A program made the position numbers and the translations under genes. The notes beneath the pieces were generated by a model. It was not told the DNA's origin, did no database searches, and saw only the letters and a list, made by a program, of their open reading frames with translations. Shown piece after piece: positions 52,701 to 64,000 of a stretch of DNA of 64,000 bases (the stretch's first letter is position 1; each line of letters starts with the position of its first letter). Origin of the DNA: Bombus terrestris (Eukaryota; Arthropoda; Insecta; Hymenoptera; Apidae); the NCBI RefSeq assembly GCF_910591885.1, contig NC_063274.1, positions 17,506,164-17,570,163 of the forward strand, read 5' to 3'.

Positions 52701-54899
52701 ATACTTTATTTCTTGATCGATGTCTCTATTTCACACTACGCACACGACTTTTAAGAAATTAGGAATAAATCGATGTTTACCAATTATTTGTGATAATCCC
52801 TGTATGTTTTGTATTAATTGTAATTTGAATTGATTTATATAGAATTTTATTATGCATCCAAAATTGAAACAATCTGATATACAGGACATGCACCAGGAGG
52901 AACTGTATCTGCACTATTAAATCGAATGACCCAAAATTTTCCAGCAACAATTACAAAATAATGCAGTCAACAAAAAGTTTCAGAAATATATGTACATACA
53001 CTTTTTTCGGTGAAATTATATACCATAAGCCCATATTAAATTCTATTTTTATCATTTTTATAGCACTGCTCGCAAGATGTTCGTTTCAAGTTTGGCCGCA
53101 GCAATTCACATTCTCATACATCCGGAAGAACCGGGAGGAAGTCCACCAGCTCGCAGTCGGTGGAAAACACCGTGTGTCACAAATCTTTGCCTGACCTCCA
53201 TACTAGCACGCGACGACGGGCGTCCCTGTCGCCACGTGCATCGACCAAATCATCTAAGCCATCCGGCCATCATCAATCTTCGAGCAATTGCCCAGATTGT
53301 GAAACTAGTTCGGATTATTCAGAGCACAGTTTCAAACGAGATGCAGTCTGTTATCGCAGGTATTCAAAATATTTTCACATGTATACTCCGATAGATATAA
53401 TTATAGAATTCACGTGTTGTTTGAAACATTTTTCTACTTAATTTCTTATGCGTAGTGTTATTTAGGTCTTCCGAAAGTGGCTCTACAAAGTGCTTTTGAA
53501 AAGCATTTATGAGATTTGATTAGTTGTACTTTTAAGCTCTAATAATATTCTAAAAAAGTATAGCTATTTATGGTGCTACTACATATTATTTTTTCCTATT
53601 ATTTTAACAATACTATTTAATTTGAATATTTGTATAAGAACAATTTATTTCTTTCATCTGAAAATTAAAGATAATATTAGAATTAGTTTCATTTAATTTT
53701 TAAATATTTTTAAAACTTGAGAACAAAAATTATAAGTAATAAAAAATTTCGCATAGTGCGCCTCACATTTGTGAAACATAAAATTATTACTCTCATGTAA
53801 GTTATTACTATTCCAGTTCTAGACACATCAGACGTTCGTTAGGTTCAGGTGCTGGTGATGCGAGTAGCGTATTATCTGCCGGTGGTCGAACGCAAAAGTC
53901 ATCAGGTTCCAGCAAGTTAAGTCATGGAGCGACTGCAAGAGACTCCGGGGGATCGTCCGGACACTGTACACCTCGTAGCGAACCTCCGCCAGTAATACAG
54001 GTATAGTTGAAAGTTAAAGATGTCTCGTAACGTTAAATGGAAACCGCTATTCATGGAGTGAAATATTTTGCTTCAGGATTGCTGGAGTCATATACGTCGT
54101 GACAGCGGTGCATCTACTCAACACTCGACGGAAAAAGATCGTTCAAGAAGAGGTAGTTACGCTAACGGTACCCCACCATCTGTCGTAAGACGCTACAGTC
54201 CTGATTCTGAGAGCAGCAACAGTCAAACGGATTATAGTCCGACATGCAACTCAAGGTACGTTCTTAAAATTGGACAAATTCGAACACTCAAAGGATATTA
54301 AAGATATCAAAGTTATCCTGTGTGGAAACAGAAGATTTAATTATTTAAAGAATTAAAAGTGTTCAGTTTTTTTCATACAAGATATTTTTAATATTCCCTT
54401 TTTGTCAGTCAAAGTACATAATAATAAAAGTTTGTATCTCTGCCTCAGGTTTTCCGACGGCTGGAAAGAAGGTCGCGGCCGACCAATTCTGAGATCAAAA
54501 TCGGACATTAGCGATCGCTATTGGCGTCAGGATAATGGTCGATCCAATAAAGTACCTGCACGGCCTCCTCGGTCGATCACCCAACTCGAGAACTTCTTTG
54601 ACTGTTTAGGTCTCGATTCGGAAAATTATCAACGTATCACGAAACCGGATTCAAAGTCGTCGTCTCCTGTATTTTTTGATAGCGTTAGCTCGGTCGATTC
54701 AGCGTTAGGTCTTTACTCGTGGGCTGGGAACAACCAAACGAATCAGAGTAGTCAATGGCAGAACAATGATTGCAGTGTCGGTATGGGTAACGACGACTCC
54801 AACCAGAGGGTTAACGATCCACCGAGCATCGTTGAACGTAACGCTCGAATAATTAAATGGCTCTGTCAGTGCCGAAAAGTGCAGTTTGGATTTAGTTAA
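37491..54899 (+). CDS. FAM110-family protein, seven coding exons with 11.5 kb first coding intron
   Basis: FAM110 proteins are small centrosome/spindle-pole-associated proteins in vertebrates, linked to microtubules and cell-cycle progression. I join exons 37491-37653, 49200-49466, 51399-51694, 53064-53359, 53817-54000, 54077-54255 and 54449-54899. All borders are GT-AG and frame-consistent, giving 611 aa, roughly twice the length of vertebrate FAM110 proteins. Residues 55-75 (KRKSAVELLQETKAFYVKSE) match the conserved N-terminal FAM110 block, followed by PPRLLRKCG. Exon 3 has LPPKSPRLVPVPQRR and KLRRLLNTDSKENVFFP (189-205). The middle exons are Ser/Arg-rich and probably disordered. The last exon carries LRSKSDISDRYW (476-487), LENFFDCLGLD (508-518) and VERNARIIKWL (590-600), the C-terminal FAM110 signature. 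The start ATG follows an in-frame TAG; a second ATG is adjacent. Function in insects is inferred from the family. Confidence 0.88.
39871..40200 (+). other. open region on both strands (109 and 104 codons), status unknown
   Basis: A 109-codon plus-strand frame begins MTFSRDSLENGYTLQLDTSM and overlaps a 104-codon minus-strand frame. Neither resembles a family I know. It sits inside the large FAM110-family intron. It could be a conserved enhancer, a small nested gene or chance. Confidence 0.2.
40224..40460 (+). repeat. tandem duplication, two copies of about 125 bp
   Basis: Copy 1 (about 40226-40340) and copy 2 (about 40351-40460) share ACTTCAAAC(A/G)(G/A)AG(C/T)TT(C/G)GAATAG, CTACGTTTCTTTT, CTATTT(C/T)TAAA(T/C), AACATAAGG and TTTTTA(G/A)AT(C/T)TGTTAAAA in the same order at a constant offset of about 125 bp. 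Confidence 0.8.
46728..46774. repeat. (AT)n microsatellite, about 23 units
   Basis: Uninterrupted alternating A and T for 47 bp. It is the longest such run in the window. Confidence 0.97.
46776..46817. mobile_element. possible Tc1-like terminus with hairpin beside the microsatellite
   Basis: AGTACACTCCTCGTCAAAAA directly abuts the TA run. It resembles the starts of Tc1-like inverted repeats (TACA, about 10 bp, then CAAAAA). A 9-bp perfect inverted repeat AAAGATAAC/GTTATCTTT (46792-46800 and 46809-46817) follows. No partner end was found. Confidence 0.3.
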
Positions 54900-57800
54900 G
54901 CAACGTGTTTAGGAAAAGGACAATCGATTCTCCAATCTCAGTAACACGCATTCAAGTCAACGAAAATAAGAGTTTTTCATCTTGCCAACGATTTATCCTT
55001 TCACGACTCACGGTAATCTTTGCATTTAAGTTGGCTAAAAAAACAGCACGTATGTAAGAGAGTACATTTTTCCTGCTTTTTATCCAGTTATTAATGCTAC
55101 AGCGAGTAGCCTGTTAATTTATCTTCCTTTTTTTTCTTATTTCACAAGCATATGTGCCATCTACTTACCTATATAACTTGTTGTGCATTTATGTCGCACC
55201 TTTAAATCGTCATTGAAACTCTTTGATGTGAGATTCTGTTTTCATCGATGTGTTTTTGTCAAAATTTGTATATACCATAGTGGATGGTAGAAGTTGATTG
55301 TATGACAGTAGAGAATTATTTTCATACGTGTAGCCACATATGTAGCCTTCTGCTTGTTTAAATAATTTTGTTTTTAGTAAATCAGTTTATTGTCGTATGT
55401 TAGCACTATTGAATTTACAACGAGTTTATCATCACACAAACCAACTATTTTTAACCGTTTTTCCACGATGTTGTGGTATATCGATCACTAAAGTTATGTA
55501 TAAATAGTATGGAGTTTATTGCACTGTTTTGCCTTAAACTTAAGTCTTAAATTAGTCGTTACTAAATTTGATTGTTATAGTCTCTCTTGTGACAATGCCA
55601 GCGAATAACCGGCATTTATATTAGGAAATAGATATTTCTTTCTCGCGTCCTTATTTTTCATGCCACGCATTTTAAACATTAAATACATTAATTAATGCTA
55701 ACATTATTTTTCAAGTAATTTGATACTGAATGCTAGCTGGAGATGTGGTCGATCTTTCTGGTGAAGTAGGAATTGAATTGATGGTATTACAGTTACGTCA
55801 AAAAGTCAAGTTTTTATCTTACAATGCAGAAAATACTTACTATGTTTCTCCAGTAGCATTATTATTACAATAATATCGATTCAATCACATTAATGTTTTC
55901 GCTGGTGGTTCTATATCGTTATATTAATCTGTATTGAGCTGCATTGTAGAAGTAATATTGGTACAAAGCAAAACTGTATGTGATTTACAGAATTTTTAAG
56001 GACTTTTCTCTGTAAAACTTTTCGCCAATGGAATTTATATAAGGAATTTCACAGAATTTTCACACGTTGATGTTTTTATATCCCATAAGTCTTGTTAAAT
56101 GATATTATGTTCGATCGTCACGAAATGATTTTGAATATAATACACTTGAACATTTTTATAACTTTGGAAATTACACGTTCGATTAAACAATTTATCTTAA
56201 TTATATGATATAATTAATCTGACTTTTAGAATATTTAAGAAAGCAAATATCGAAACTCTCTATTATACATTCGGTATTTTATTTATGATAAGTATCTACT
56301 TTGTGCCTAAAAAAACTTGAGAAATCTTATTTTAGTAAAAAAATTTATTCTAATCGTTTAATGTATCTACAAATACGTTCAATATTTTATCGATGAAGTT
56401 TTTAATTAAAGCCTGCGTATTTTATAAAATTTAATATTATCGTTTAAGTATTAAAAGAACGATAAAATCAGTATCTTATATTTTAGAAGATTTAAATTAA
56501 ATACAATCCCTAAAATACTATGACATAATTATTAAAATCTGTAATTAATAAGAAAACACCTATCAATATTCATTTACCGCTTTAAACATTTCCAGATATA
56601 TTTCACTGTGCAATAATACAAATAATTCACTTAGATGTTTCTTATTTTAGGTGATATATATTAGATCATACTGTTTGAAATATTTTAACTATTGTGTGGC
56701 AATTAATTACAGATGTATTAATTATGACCTTGAATGTTTGTAACGAATGGAATTCATCAATTACGTGATTCGAACATTTAACACAAAGCAAAAAGAAAGA
56801 AAAAGAATTTGTGTAATATAATACACCAAGAAGTTACTCAACTACTCTCATTTCAAGTGATATAGATGTCTTAGATAAGTAGTGAGTTTGCATAGATTGT
56901 AAGTGAAACGTGGTAGTACATTGCATTTAAAACAGAGAAAAAAGAGTTGATATTACTACCCGCGTAGTAGAAAGTCTTGCATTTTTTCAAGCAAATGTAA
57001 AGTGATGCTTGTATCGAACAATAGATGTTTCTGTAGTTACGTAACCAGTATTTACTACAATTATTTACTTACAGTTTTTGAGAAAAATATACAGAACGTA
57101 TAATCGAAATTACGAGGGCTGCCTTGACAGTCATGAGAAAAGTGTTATTGCACAAAAATCGAACATAGAGTATGTATGCTTACAAGAAGCATTTTGCTTA
57201 TAACTTTTTGAGCTAAAGTACTGTTTCATGTATGTGTATCAATGATGTTTGGTGGTATTTAATTACCTCAAAGTTTTTATTCCCAAAATTGAAATTCTTG
57301 CCTTGTAATAAAAAAGAAAAAAAAAAAAAGAATTCATAATATATTTTTGTTAGTTATAATGACTCGCATCTTGGTTAATAATCTTATTATGAAATGTTTG
57401 AAAATAAAACTTTTAAATCTAGTTACAACTTAGTTATTGTAGGATGTAGAGAATATAGCGTTAAATATCTTCGATATATTATTTTCAAAAAGTTTTAAGC
57501 AAATTAATGGAATCAACACTATATGTTACTTCTTGAGAATATAAGCACAAGGTGTGTTCTATTTCTACTCTAGTAAGATTTAAGCCTATCAATTTATGGG
57601 AAAAGAATCTGTTCGAATGTATTTGAAATTTATTTACATTTAAATTCATTTGTAAGTGTTCAAGAAGAATTTACTACTTATCGTGGTAGAAATCTACATT
57701 CCACTTCTTTACACGTGTATATGAATCTCAAGAAGTAAAAAGATAGCATAAGTTTCTATTATTTTTTCGATAGAATTATGTTTCCTGTATTGACGTTAAT

Positions 57801-57933
57801 TTGTTAACATAATCGAAGGAATTTGTATAACATTATATTGCAATTCGTTTTAAGTTATAGATTATATAATCTATATAGTTGTATAGTAGAGCTCACCGCG
57901 ATATTTTTATTATTTTATTAACTCGAGGCTTAC

Positions 57934-57964
<31 letters not shown>

Positions 57965-58702
57965 TTTTTTTAGTATTAAGTAAATTTGTTGGAACTTATT
58001 TTGTAATTTTAAGTCCAAATGTATACTTAAATTGTGAAACTTACGTATGTATATGTGCATAATTTGTGATCCATAATATTTAACATTGTTAAAGTCATAC
58101 ATTTTTAATTGCTTTTTTTATAATCTAGTCACGTAGATCAAAATATGTTAAATTTCAAGATAATATTATTAAATTCCTTCTGTGTATCGCTGGTAATTTT
58201 ATTTTACAACCCAATTATTATATGAAATATCTGTATTCTCTCATATATAGATTTTATTCTTATCATTTAAATCTAAGGAGAAAAATTATCTTGTTTGTGA
58301 AATATTTAAACGATATAATCTTATACAATTTAAATATTCAAAAATTACAAAAATTCTATTATGTATATTTAGTATAATTGATTTTTTACACAACGTTCTC
58401 ATATTAAATTTGACATTGAAATAAGTTTAGTTTTAAATGATTCAGAGAAGCTTTCAGAAGAATGTTTAATTAATTTCAATATTTGAGATAGAATAGTTTT
58501 ATAACATAAATGATTAAGTAATAACGTAAATCAATATTTGCGTTTATGAACGAATTAAAACGTTAAACTCTGCCACGAAATCATAATAATATGAATTTTA
58601 ATCTTTCTAATTTAAAAAAGTCGTTTAACTTTAATCATCGTTTATTTAATTCAAACAATGAATTCAAATATGACGCGTAGATGGCAATTCTGTCGAAAAT
58701 CA
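54900..58702. other. FAM110-family 3' UTR and intergenic DNA
   Basis: After the stop there is no coding signal. Several AATAAA signals occur, for example 57403-57408, so the 3' UTR could be long. A TA simple repeat lies at 57934-57960 and a short A-rich run at 57309-57330. Confidence 0.5.
57934..57960. repeat. (AT)n microsatellite
   Basis: Uninterrupted alternating A and T for 27 bp in intergenic or 3' UTR sequence. Confidence 0.95.
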
Positions 58703-58790
58703 TGACGTCACATCGTCCATGATGTTCAATGAGCGCATGCGCAACAACAAGCTGCGCCTTTGCAGTTTGTGCTCATCAGTCAGTCAGTCT
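58703..58790 (+). promoter_or_regulatory. promoter of the LST2-like gene: CRE, NRF-1-type site and triple initiator
   Basis: TGACGTCA (58703-58710) is a perfect cAMP-response element. GCGCATGCGC (58733-58742) is the core palindrome of the NRF-1 (insect Ewg) site. Three overlapping TCAGT motifs (58776-58780, 58780-58784, 58784-58788) match the arthropod initiator. They are spaced as in a promoter and lie about 260 bp before the start codon at 59043. Confidence 0.65.
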
Positions 58791-59042
58791 TACGGACGCG
58801 CGATTTACGTTTGACGTTTAGTTTCGGATGTGTAGTTCGACCGAATTCGTCGATGGTCGTATGTTTGATGGTGATACTTGACGAAAGAACTCGAATTCGT
58901 ATGCGGTTGGCTGGTGTCTCGTGGTGTGACGCTTTCTGGTAAGATTGTAGTAGCACGTTTCGCTATGACGCAAGTGCTTTGGCCGCAAGAAGCGCAGTGA
59001 CGACTCGCCCGTAAGCCTGCCGACATCCTCGACAGCCCTACG

Positions 59043-59078
59043 ATGGAGTCGATCAGAAAATGGTTCTACAGGCCTAAG
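59043..59078 (+). CDS. first coding exon, probable lateral signaling target protein 2 (LST2/ZFYVE28), partial
   Basis: ATG opens MESIRKWFYRPK and runs straight into a good donor (AAG then GTGAGT at 59079). The RKW(F/L)-x-x-PK motif at the very N terminus is typical of LST2, a FYVE-domain endosomal protein that down-regulates EGFR signalling (C. elegans lst-2, human ZFYVE28). Only 12 residues are available, so the identification rests on this short match, the convincing promoter upstream and the phase-0 donor. The remaining exons must lie right of the window, since I found no continuation before 64000. Confidence 0.6.
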
Positions 59079-59640
59079 GTGAGTTTCTTTTCTTCTTTCT
59101 TTTCGTTCTCTTTGCTCATCTCTACTTTTATTATTTTTCTCTTTTAAACGTGCCTTTCCTTTTTTTCTTTACAATGTCTTTATATCGTTCTTTACCGTAC
59201 TAGTTATTTGATCGAACGCGTGCGCTCGTTCTTTTTTTTTTCATTCCTCGTTCCTGTCTTTCTGTATGTTGGACCTGCGCGCTGTTGCCACCTGTTTCGT
59301 GAAAATTCGCACGACATCCCGAAGTGCTTCGGGCGACGTGTTACACCTGCGTGATATACGTGTACTTAGGTACTTCATTGATACGCACACGAGTGCACGT
59401 CGTCCTTGTTTACAGTTCGACGTTTTCTTTCGTCACGAATTATCATGATTTTTATGTATATGCATAGTATGTATATTCAAGATATCCCTCCTAATCGAAA
59501 TTGCAAGTAACGATCATGGAATATGGCCTGATCAGCTGATACGTTATAGGACCCTAGTGGTTTTTAATCTTTCAGTACAGGATGACCTCGACGATTAATC
59601 TCAGTTTACGGAGATACTTTCTTTTCATTCTTATGAAAAT

Positions 59641-59690
59641 ACATACATACATAAGGTGTATATACATACATACATACATACACAAATACA
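59641..59690. repeat. (ACAT)n tetranucleotide repeat, interrupted
   Basis: Two runs of ACAT, at 59641-59653 and 59663-59685, are separated by AAGGTGTAT-type sequence. Confidence 0.9.
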
Positions 59691-62109
59691 TGTATAAGGA
59701 AGATTGACAAATCGCCTTATTTTGGAAAATAAGAGGAAAGATAGTGTTATTTTCTTCGTATTTTTAAATGTGATTTTTTATTCAAAGAATTACAAGTAGA
59801 ATCTATGGTAATATTCTACGACTTTAGGTATCATTGAGAGGATGCCCTCATTAATTTAGTACATAAATCGAATTACCTAAAATTGCAATTAAGTAGCTCA
59901 TTTTATTTCCGGTATACATGTATAACATAACTCATAATTGCATCATCGCTATATTATTTGTGTAAATGTCAAAGTATGGATATTTATACATTTATGGGAA
60001 ATTTAAAGATGAATGAACGCACATAATATGTAAAAACATAGAAAACATGAAAAGTATAATATTTATCCTAATATTTAATGGATAACACAAATCTCTGCTT
60101 AGGTTTTATTTCAATTATGTAAATAAACATCGCAGTTTAGCTATTCTATACCAAATACATAATACAACCTGTGAAAATCGAAAGTAAGAATTTTTAGTAA
60201 TCGAATTTGAATTTAAAAGTGAAATAGGTTTCCGCTTTTTCTAATTAACATTCCCAACAGTTACAAAGATATTCTATGTTTTTGTCGTATTTCGTATTTC
60301 CTATTTACCCAGTTGCTTTCTCTTTCGTTGTCAACAACCTACATCTAATATCACATGACTCTAGCATCTCTACCCTGTTTAAGCTCAATAACTTGAATTG
60401 TTAGATCTCGAAAAACACGAAATTTTTCAGAAATCTATTAGGTTTCTTTTGTCTCAGAAACTACAATCTTTAGAAACATGTACAGTTCGTTTAATTAATT
60501 GTACATTTCTGCCGCGTAGAAATATTCGTGGGTGTTGTACATTCGTTGCACGCACGAGGAAAAGATTTTTTGTCTCTGTCGGTCGAGCGCGTTTGTCGCC
60601 AGCTTTCGAAGTCGCATCGTGGACGCTATTGCAGCGCACGTGAAAATGCGACAGCAGAACGGGGGACGTATTTCATTTCTTTCGATGCTTCCTCATTGCA
60701 TCGAGCATTACCTTACGCGTCGGGAAATGATGCAGCACGACGAAACGCGTCGTTCCGTTCTTCCCACCGAACTGATTCCCAGCGATTAGTATCTAATGAT
60801 ACGTCTTATGTGTGTATTAACGTACGTCCGTAGATGGTCGGCCTGTCACATGTGTATAACATCACGTGACCATGTTGCTCAAGCTGTCATAAGGCGACCG
60901 ACATGTTTCGTATTAATTTACAATTAACTTTTCTACGAATTCCATTAACCGTTAGCGTTCAATCGAGTTTTCTATCGTTCGAGAAGCCATTTCGCCTTTA
61001 ATATATTGTTTAGCTTATTTTTATGTACTGCGTATTCGTATGTATTTCTGATAAAGTCTTTCAAGCACGGAAGAAGAAATATTGGTTATAGGATGGTTTG
61101 TGTATTAAGAAAATTAATTTTGACAGATTTCTAGCAGAACCGGATTTTATAAAATATAACGTGTGACACATATAGTCAGGTATTGTAAGATTGTTTTTTA
61201 ATACATAATGCAAAGAACAATTGTGGAATTCGCGAGTCGTACATCCAACAAACAAATTAGAAAATGTACTTTTGGTTGTGTAACGTTGTCTGACAGCATT
61301 ATTGAAATTTTTCTGAATCATGTAATAGTCATTACTATAAATCATTATTCCTTGCAGCTATTTTAGATGTCTGTCTCAGCTTAAAAAATTTAAGAGACAT
61401 TATATCTTTTTATAATATTACATTACCGATCCATTCTTTTTAGTCTTTTTGATACAGTGCTTTCACTGAGCATTTTGGAATTTTATTTTAAAAATACATA
61501 ACAATTTCTTAGCACTGTATTATTTCCTTTAAATACAATGTTTGTAGTATTCATAAATAGAACATAAAATATTAAATAGTAATCTAGGATATCATTAAAT
61601 CTAGCTTCTATGGGTTAAAATATGCTTGAAATGTTTTTAAAATATGTAAAAAAATTGGCACATCTGCAATTAAGGTTTAATAGTGGCATGTGACAAGTCG
61701 AGTTTCCTGTACTTAACATTTCTTTGCCTATCTGGAATGACGACCTACAGTTGATGGTTTTAATCTCACGTCAACTAAATCGTACCGGTTTCTTATAGAT
61801 TAGCGTATGCACTCTCGGCCTCGTCGTCCATGGACGAAAAGTGGGCAGCACACTTTTCAAGTTTACGCCTCGGTGAGAAAGCAAAGACTTCAGTTAGTTT
61901 ACGGTGCCTTGACCATGTTTCGATCAGGTTCAACGCTTTCTCGAAACATTATTAGGTAAAATTCATGAGTTAGTTCTATGATGAGTAGATGTTAGCACTT
62001 AGGATGCGCAAGCCTAGTGTCAACAGATAACATAAGTCATACTCATTGTCTGAAGGTCCAGTTTTACTGATTCATCGCAGGATCTTTTTCATTTTACTAA
62101 TTAACTTAA

Positions 62110-62145
62110 TTTACTTAGTGATATATATATATATCACTAAGTAAA
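62110..62145. repeat. perfect 36 bp palindrome
   Basis: The 11 bp arms TTTACTTAGTG and CACTAAGTAAA flank a self-complementary (AT)7 centre, so the whole 36 bp equals its reverse complement. Confidence 0.97.
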
Positions 62146-62146
62146 C

Positions 62147-62198
62147 ATTTATATTATACTATTTATATATATATATATATAAATAGTATAATATAAAT
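62147..62198. repeat. perfect 52 bp palindrome
   Basis: The 26 bp left half (62147-62172) is the exact reverse complement of the right half (62173-62198). The centre is alternating AT and the arms hold ATTATACTATTT/AAATAGTATAAT. It lies one base from the 36 bp palindrome. Confidence 0.97.
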
Positions 62199-64000
62199 TA
62201 ATAAATTAATTTACTGATTCAGACAGTTCTCCTCGAATCAATCAATTTTTAGTATGATTACATACTGCATGACTATAGTATATATACACTATTAATAATA
62301 AAAATATTCGGTGCTTATTCTTTATAAGATATATGGATATAATATAGAAAAATACGATAGGTCCACTTTTTTCAATCTTCTGCCTTTTACTAAATCTGGT
62401 GACCATAAAGAAGTACATATATTAATATGAAATAGCGAGAGATGAAAATAGCTTGATGAACTTGAAGATATGAACTTTAGATTTTGGAAATAGATGATAA
62501 ACCTATGATGTTTTATAAGAAACGAATAATGTTAGTTATGTTTGCTTCTTTTCATTTACATTAGCCTGCTGGTGTTATTAATACTTTCTAAATGTTCAAA
62601 AAGTTGACGAACGCGCATATTGAGTAGTTGACGTATTGAATTAAAAATTGCTCTTCTATACAAGATAAGAAATGTGATTTATCATATATTTTTTGCATAT
62701 TTTATGTATATACACGCGTATACAAAATACAAATGATTTTGTATTTTAATCACAGAATTGCAGATAAATAATATATTATTGCCGTTTGCAGTTGTTAAAC
62801 CTTGTAGAATTATTTTCTTATTTGGTAAGTTCTCTATTTTCAGATTCCTTAATTAATATGTAAAAACATGAAACGAGAAAAAATTTGTATATGAGAACGG
62901 GCTTCTCAATTCGAAAATAAAAGTAGGAAGCAATTTCTTTTTCTTTCGCTCCATTCCTTCTTATTTCTTTACATTTTCACTGGTTTTCTCTTTTTATTTT
63001 CTTACGCGTAGAATCAGCCAAGGTAAACGTTTTCTCGTTCGCCCGTCGACTCCAGTTAAACTCGATTAACGTTTCGAGTTATTGCACTCCGAGTGAAAGA
63101 GACTTGCTAGATCGATGCTACTCGCCAGTCGCAACTATATCAGTCTTCAAGTCCATAGATGTTAACTTTCCTTCGAGTTTGTATGTTCGACCGACTCGAT
63201 CCTGTCTCCTCGGCCATTGCTAAGAGAAAAGATAGTTTCGACTTGATTATTCGTTTAGTTGCCCTGAGACGACGCTTTCCATGTCCATTAGTTTTCTATA
63301 TTACTTTTACAATATCGTTTTTCACTTTGCTTATTCTTCGTATATTATTTCTCGAATTTCAGTTATTTCATATACCTTTAAATATTTTGATTTTTTTATT
63401 CGTTTCTTCCTTCATCTCTTCATCTACCAAGAAGACGATGCATTTTTATTTATTATTTTGTTCGCGAAAAGTAAATAGAACGTGGAAGTTTGTTTTTCTG
63501 TTCACGGCAGTTTACAGATTCCAATTTCGACTGATCAGTTGCAAGATTTAGTAAAAGAACTTCACAAGATCTGTCATGGTCTCGGGATATGAACGAAAAT
63601 AGGAATTTTCAGAAGACCTACATACATATTTCTTTGCATCGAGGAGTTGAAACCCGGATCGAAGTGAAAGGAAATCACACAGAATATCTGTTGTAAAAGT
63701 AACAAAGAAAATCTATTCATATCCCGATAAGAATAGGTTTTAAGAACATGTGCTTATTAAGGTCTTCCTTTCTCACTTCGATGGATATTACAGGCCTCAA
63801 ATTATTTCGGATTAAAAATAAAAAATGATAGAGACACTTTTAATTTCAAACTGTAGTAACACCAAATGACTTTCAATTAAAAGTTGCGTATTTGTGTACT
63901 TATGCTTTCTAAGTTTCGTTTTATTTTACAGCAATTACGAGTTCTCTATATTCACGTCAAAGTAATAAGCGTAACAACCAGAATTTTTATTATACAGGAT

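Larger units (their letters stand above)
59079..64000 (+). other. first intron of the LST2-like gene, running off the window
   Basis: Starts at the GTGAGT donor. No further coding exon is recognisable. CpG-richer patches lie at about 59210-59440, 60530-60900 and 63000-63260 and may be regulatory. ACAT simple repeats occur at 59640-59690 and twin palindromes at 62110-62198. Confidence 0.55.

Noticed and set aside
60398..60833. Overlapping frames of up to 101 codons
   Set aside because: All lie in the LST2-like intron in a CpG-richer patch; no family match and no suitable splice sites recognised.
63159..63551. 130-codon plus-strand frame
   Set aside because: The translation is a Phe/Ile/Leu-rich reading of a T-rich tract; probably chance.
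1..64000. Bacterial-type features (operons, CRISPR, phage)
   Set aside because: Spliced genes with GT-AG introns and animal protein families show this is eukaryotic DNA; no direct-repeat/spacer array is present.

Overview
The window is AT-rich eukaryotic nuclear DNA. It has compact spliced genes with short GT-AG introns, several CpG-rich islands in an AT-rich background, arthropod-type TCAGT initiator motifs, and decayed Tc1/mariner elements. These features and the close match of the predicted proteins to insect and animal families point to an insect genome. A bee or other hymenopteran is the best guess, but this is an inference and the species cannot be read from the sequence.

Layout. 1-2936: AT-rich DNA with no recognisable gene. 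3024-3941 (+): a three-exon gene for the ribosome-assembly KH protein PNO1 (Dim2). 4124-5772 (-): a six-exon gene for the WD40 protein EIPR1 (TSSC1), convergent with PNO1, with stop codons only 182 bp apart. About 6500-6959 (+): a CpG-rich promoter-like block ending in a strong splice donor. 6960-37389: about 30 kb without recognisable coding sequence, holding CpG-rich islands, several diverged tandem duplications, one dead mariner transposon (11986-13245) and a solo Tc1-like terminus (about 29511-29547). 37390-54899 (+): a seven-coding-exon gene for a FAM110-family protein (611 aa by my model). Its first coding exon is separated from the second by an 11.5 kb intron. It also has a 5' untranslated segment behind a splice acceptor, so its true first exon lies further upstream, possibly at about 6500-6959. 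54900-58700: 3' UTR and intergenic DNA. 58703-59078 (+): a promoter with CRE, NRF-1-type and triple initiator motifs, leading to the 12-codon first coding exon of what is probably the lateral signaling target protein 2 gene (lst-2/ZFYVE28). The rest of that gene lies beyond the right edge. 59079-64000 is its first intron and contains two adjacent perfect AT-rich palindromes (62110-62145 and 62147-62198).

The genes are not an operon or pathway. PNO1 acts in 40S ribosome maturation, EIPR1 in endosome/dense-core-vesicle trafficking with the EARP complex, FAM110 proteins at centrosomes and microtubules, and LST2 in endosomal regulation of EGFR signalling. I found no tRNA, rRNA, CRISPR array or new multi-gene system. 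The most interesting features are the architecture of the FAM110 gene, the palindrome pair, and several old local tandem duplications in the long non-coding spans.
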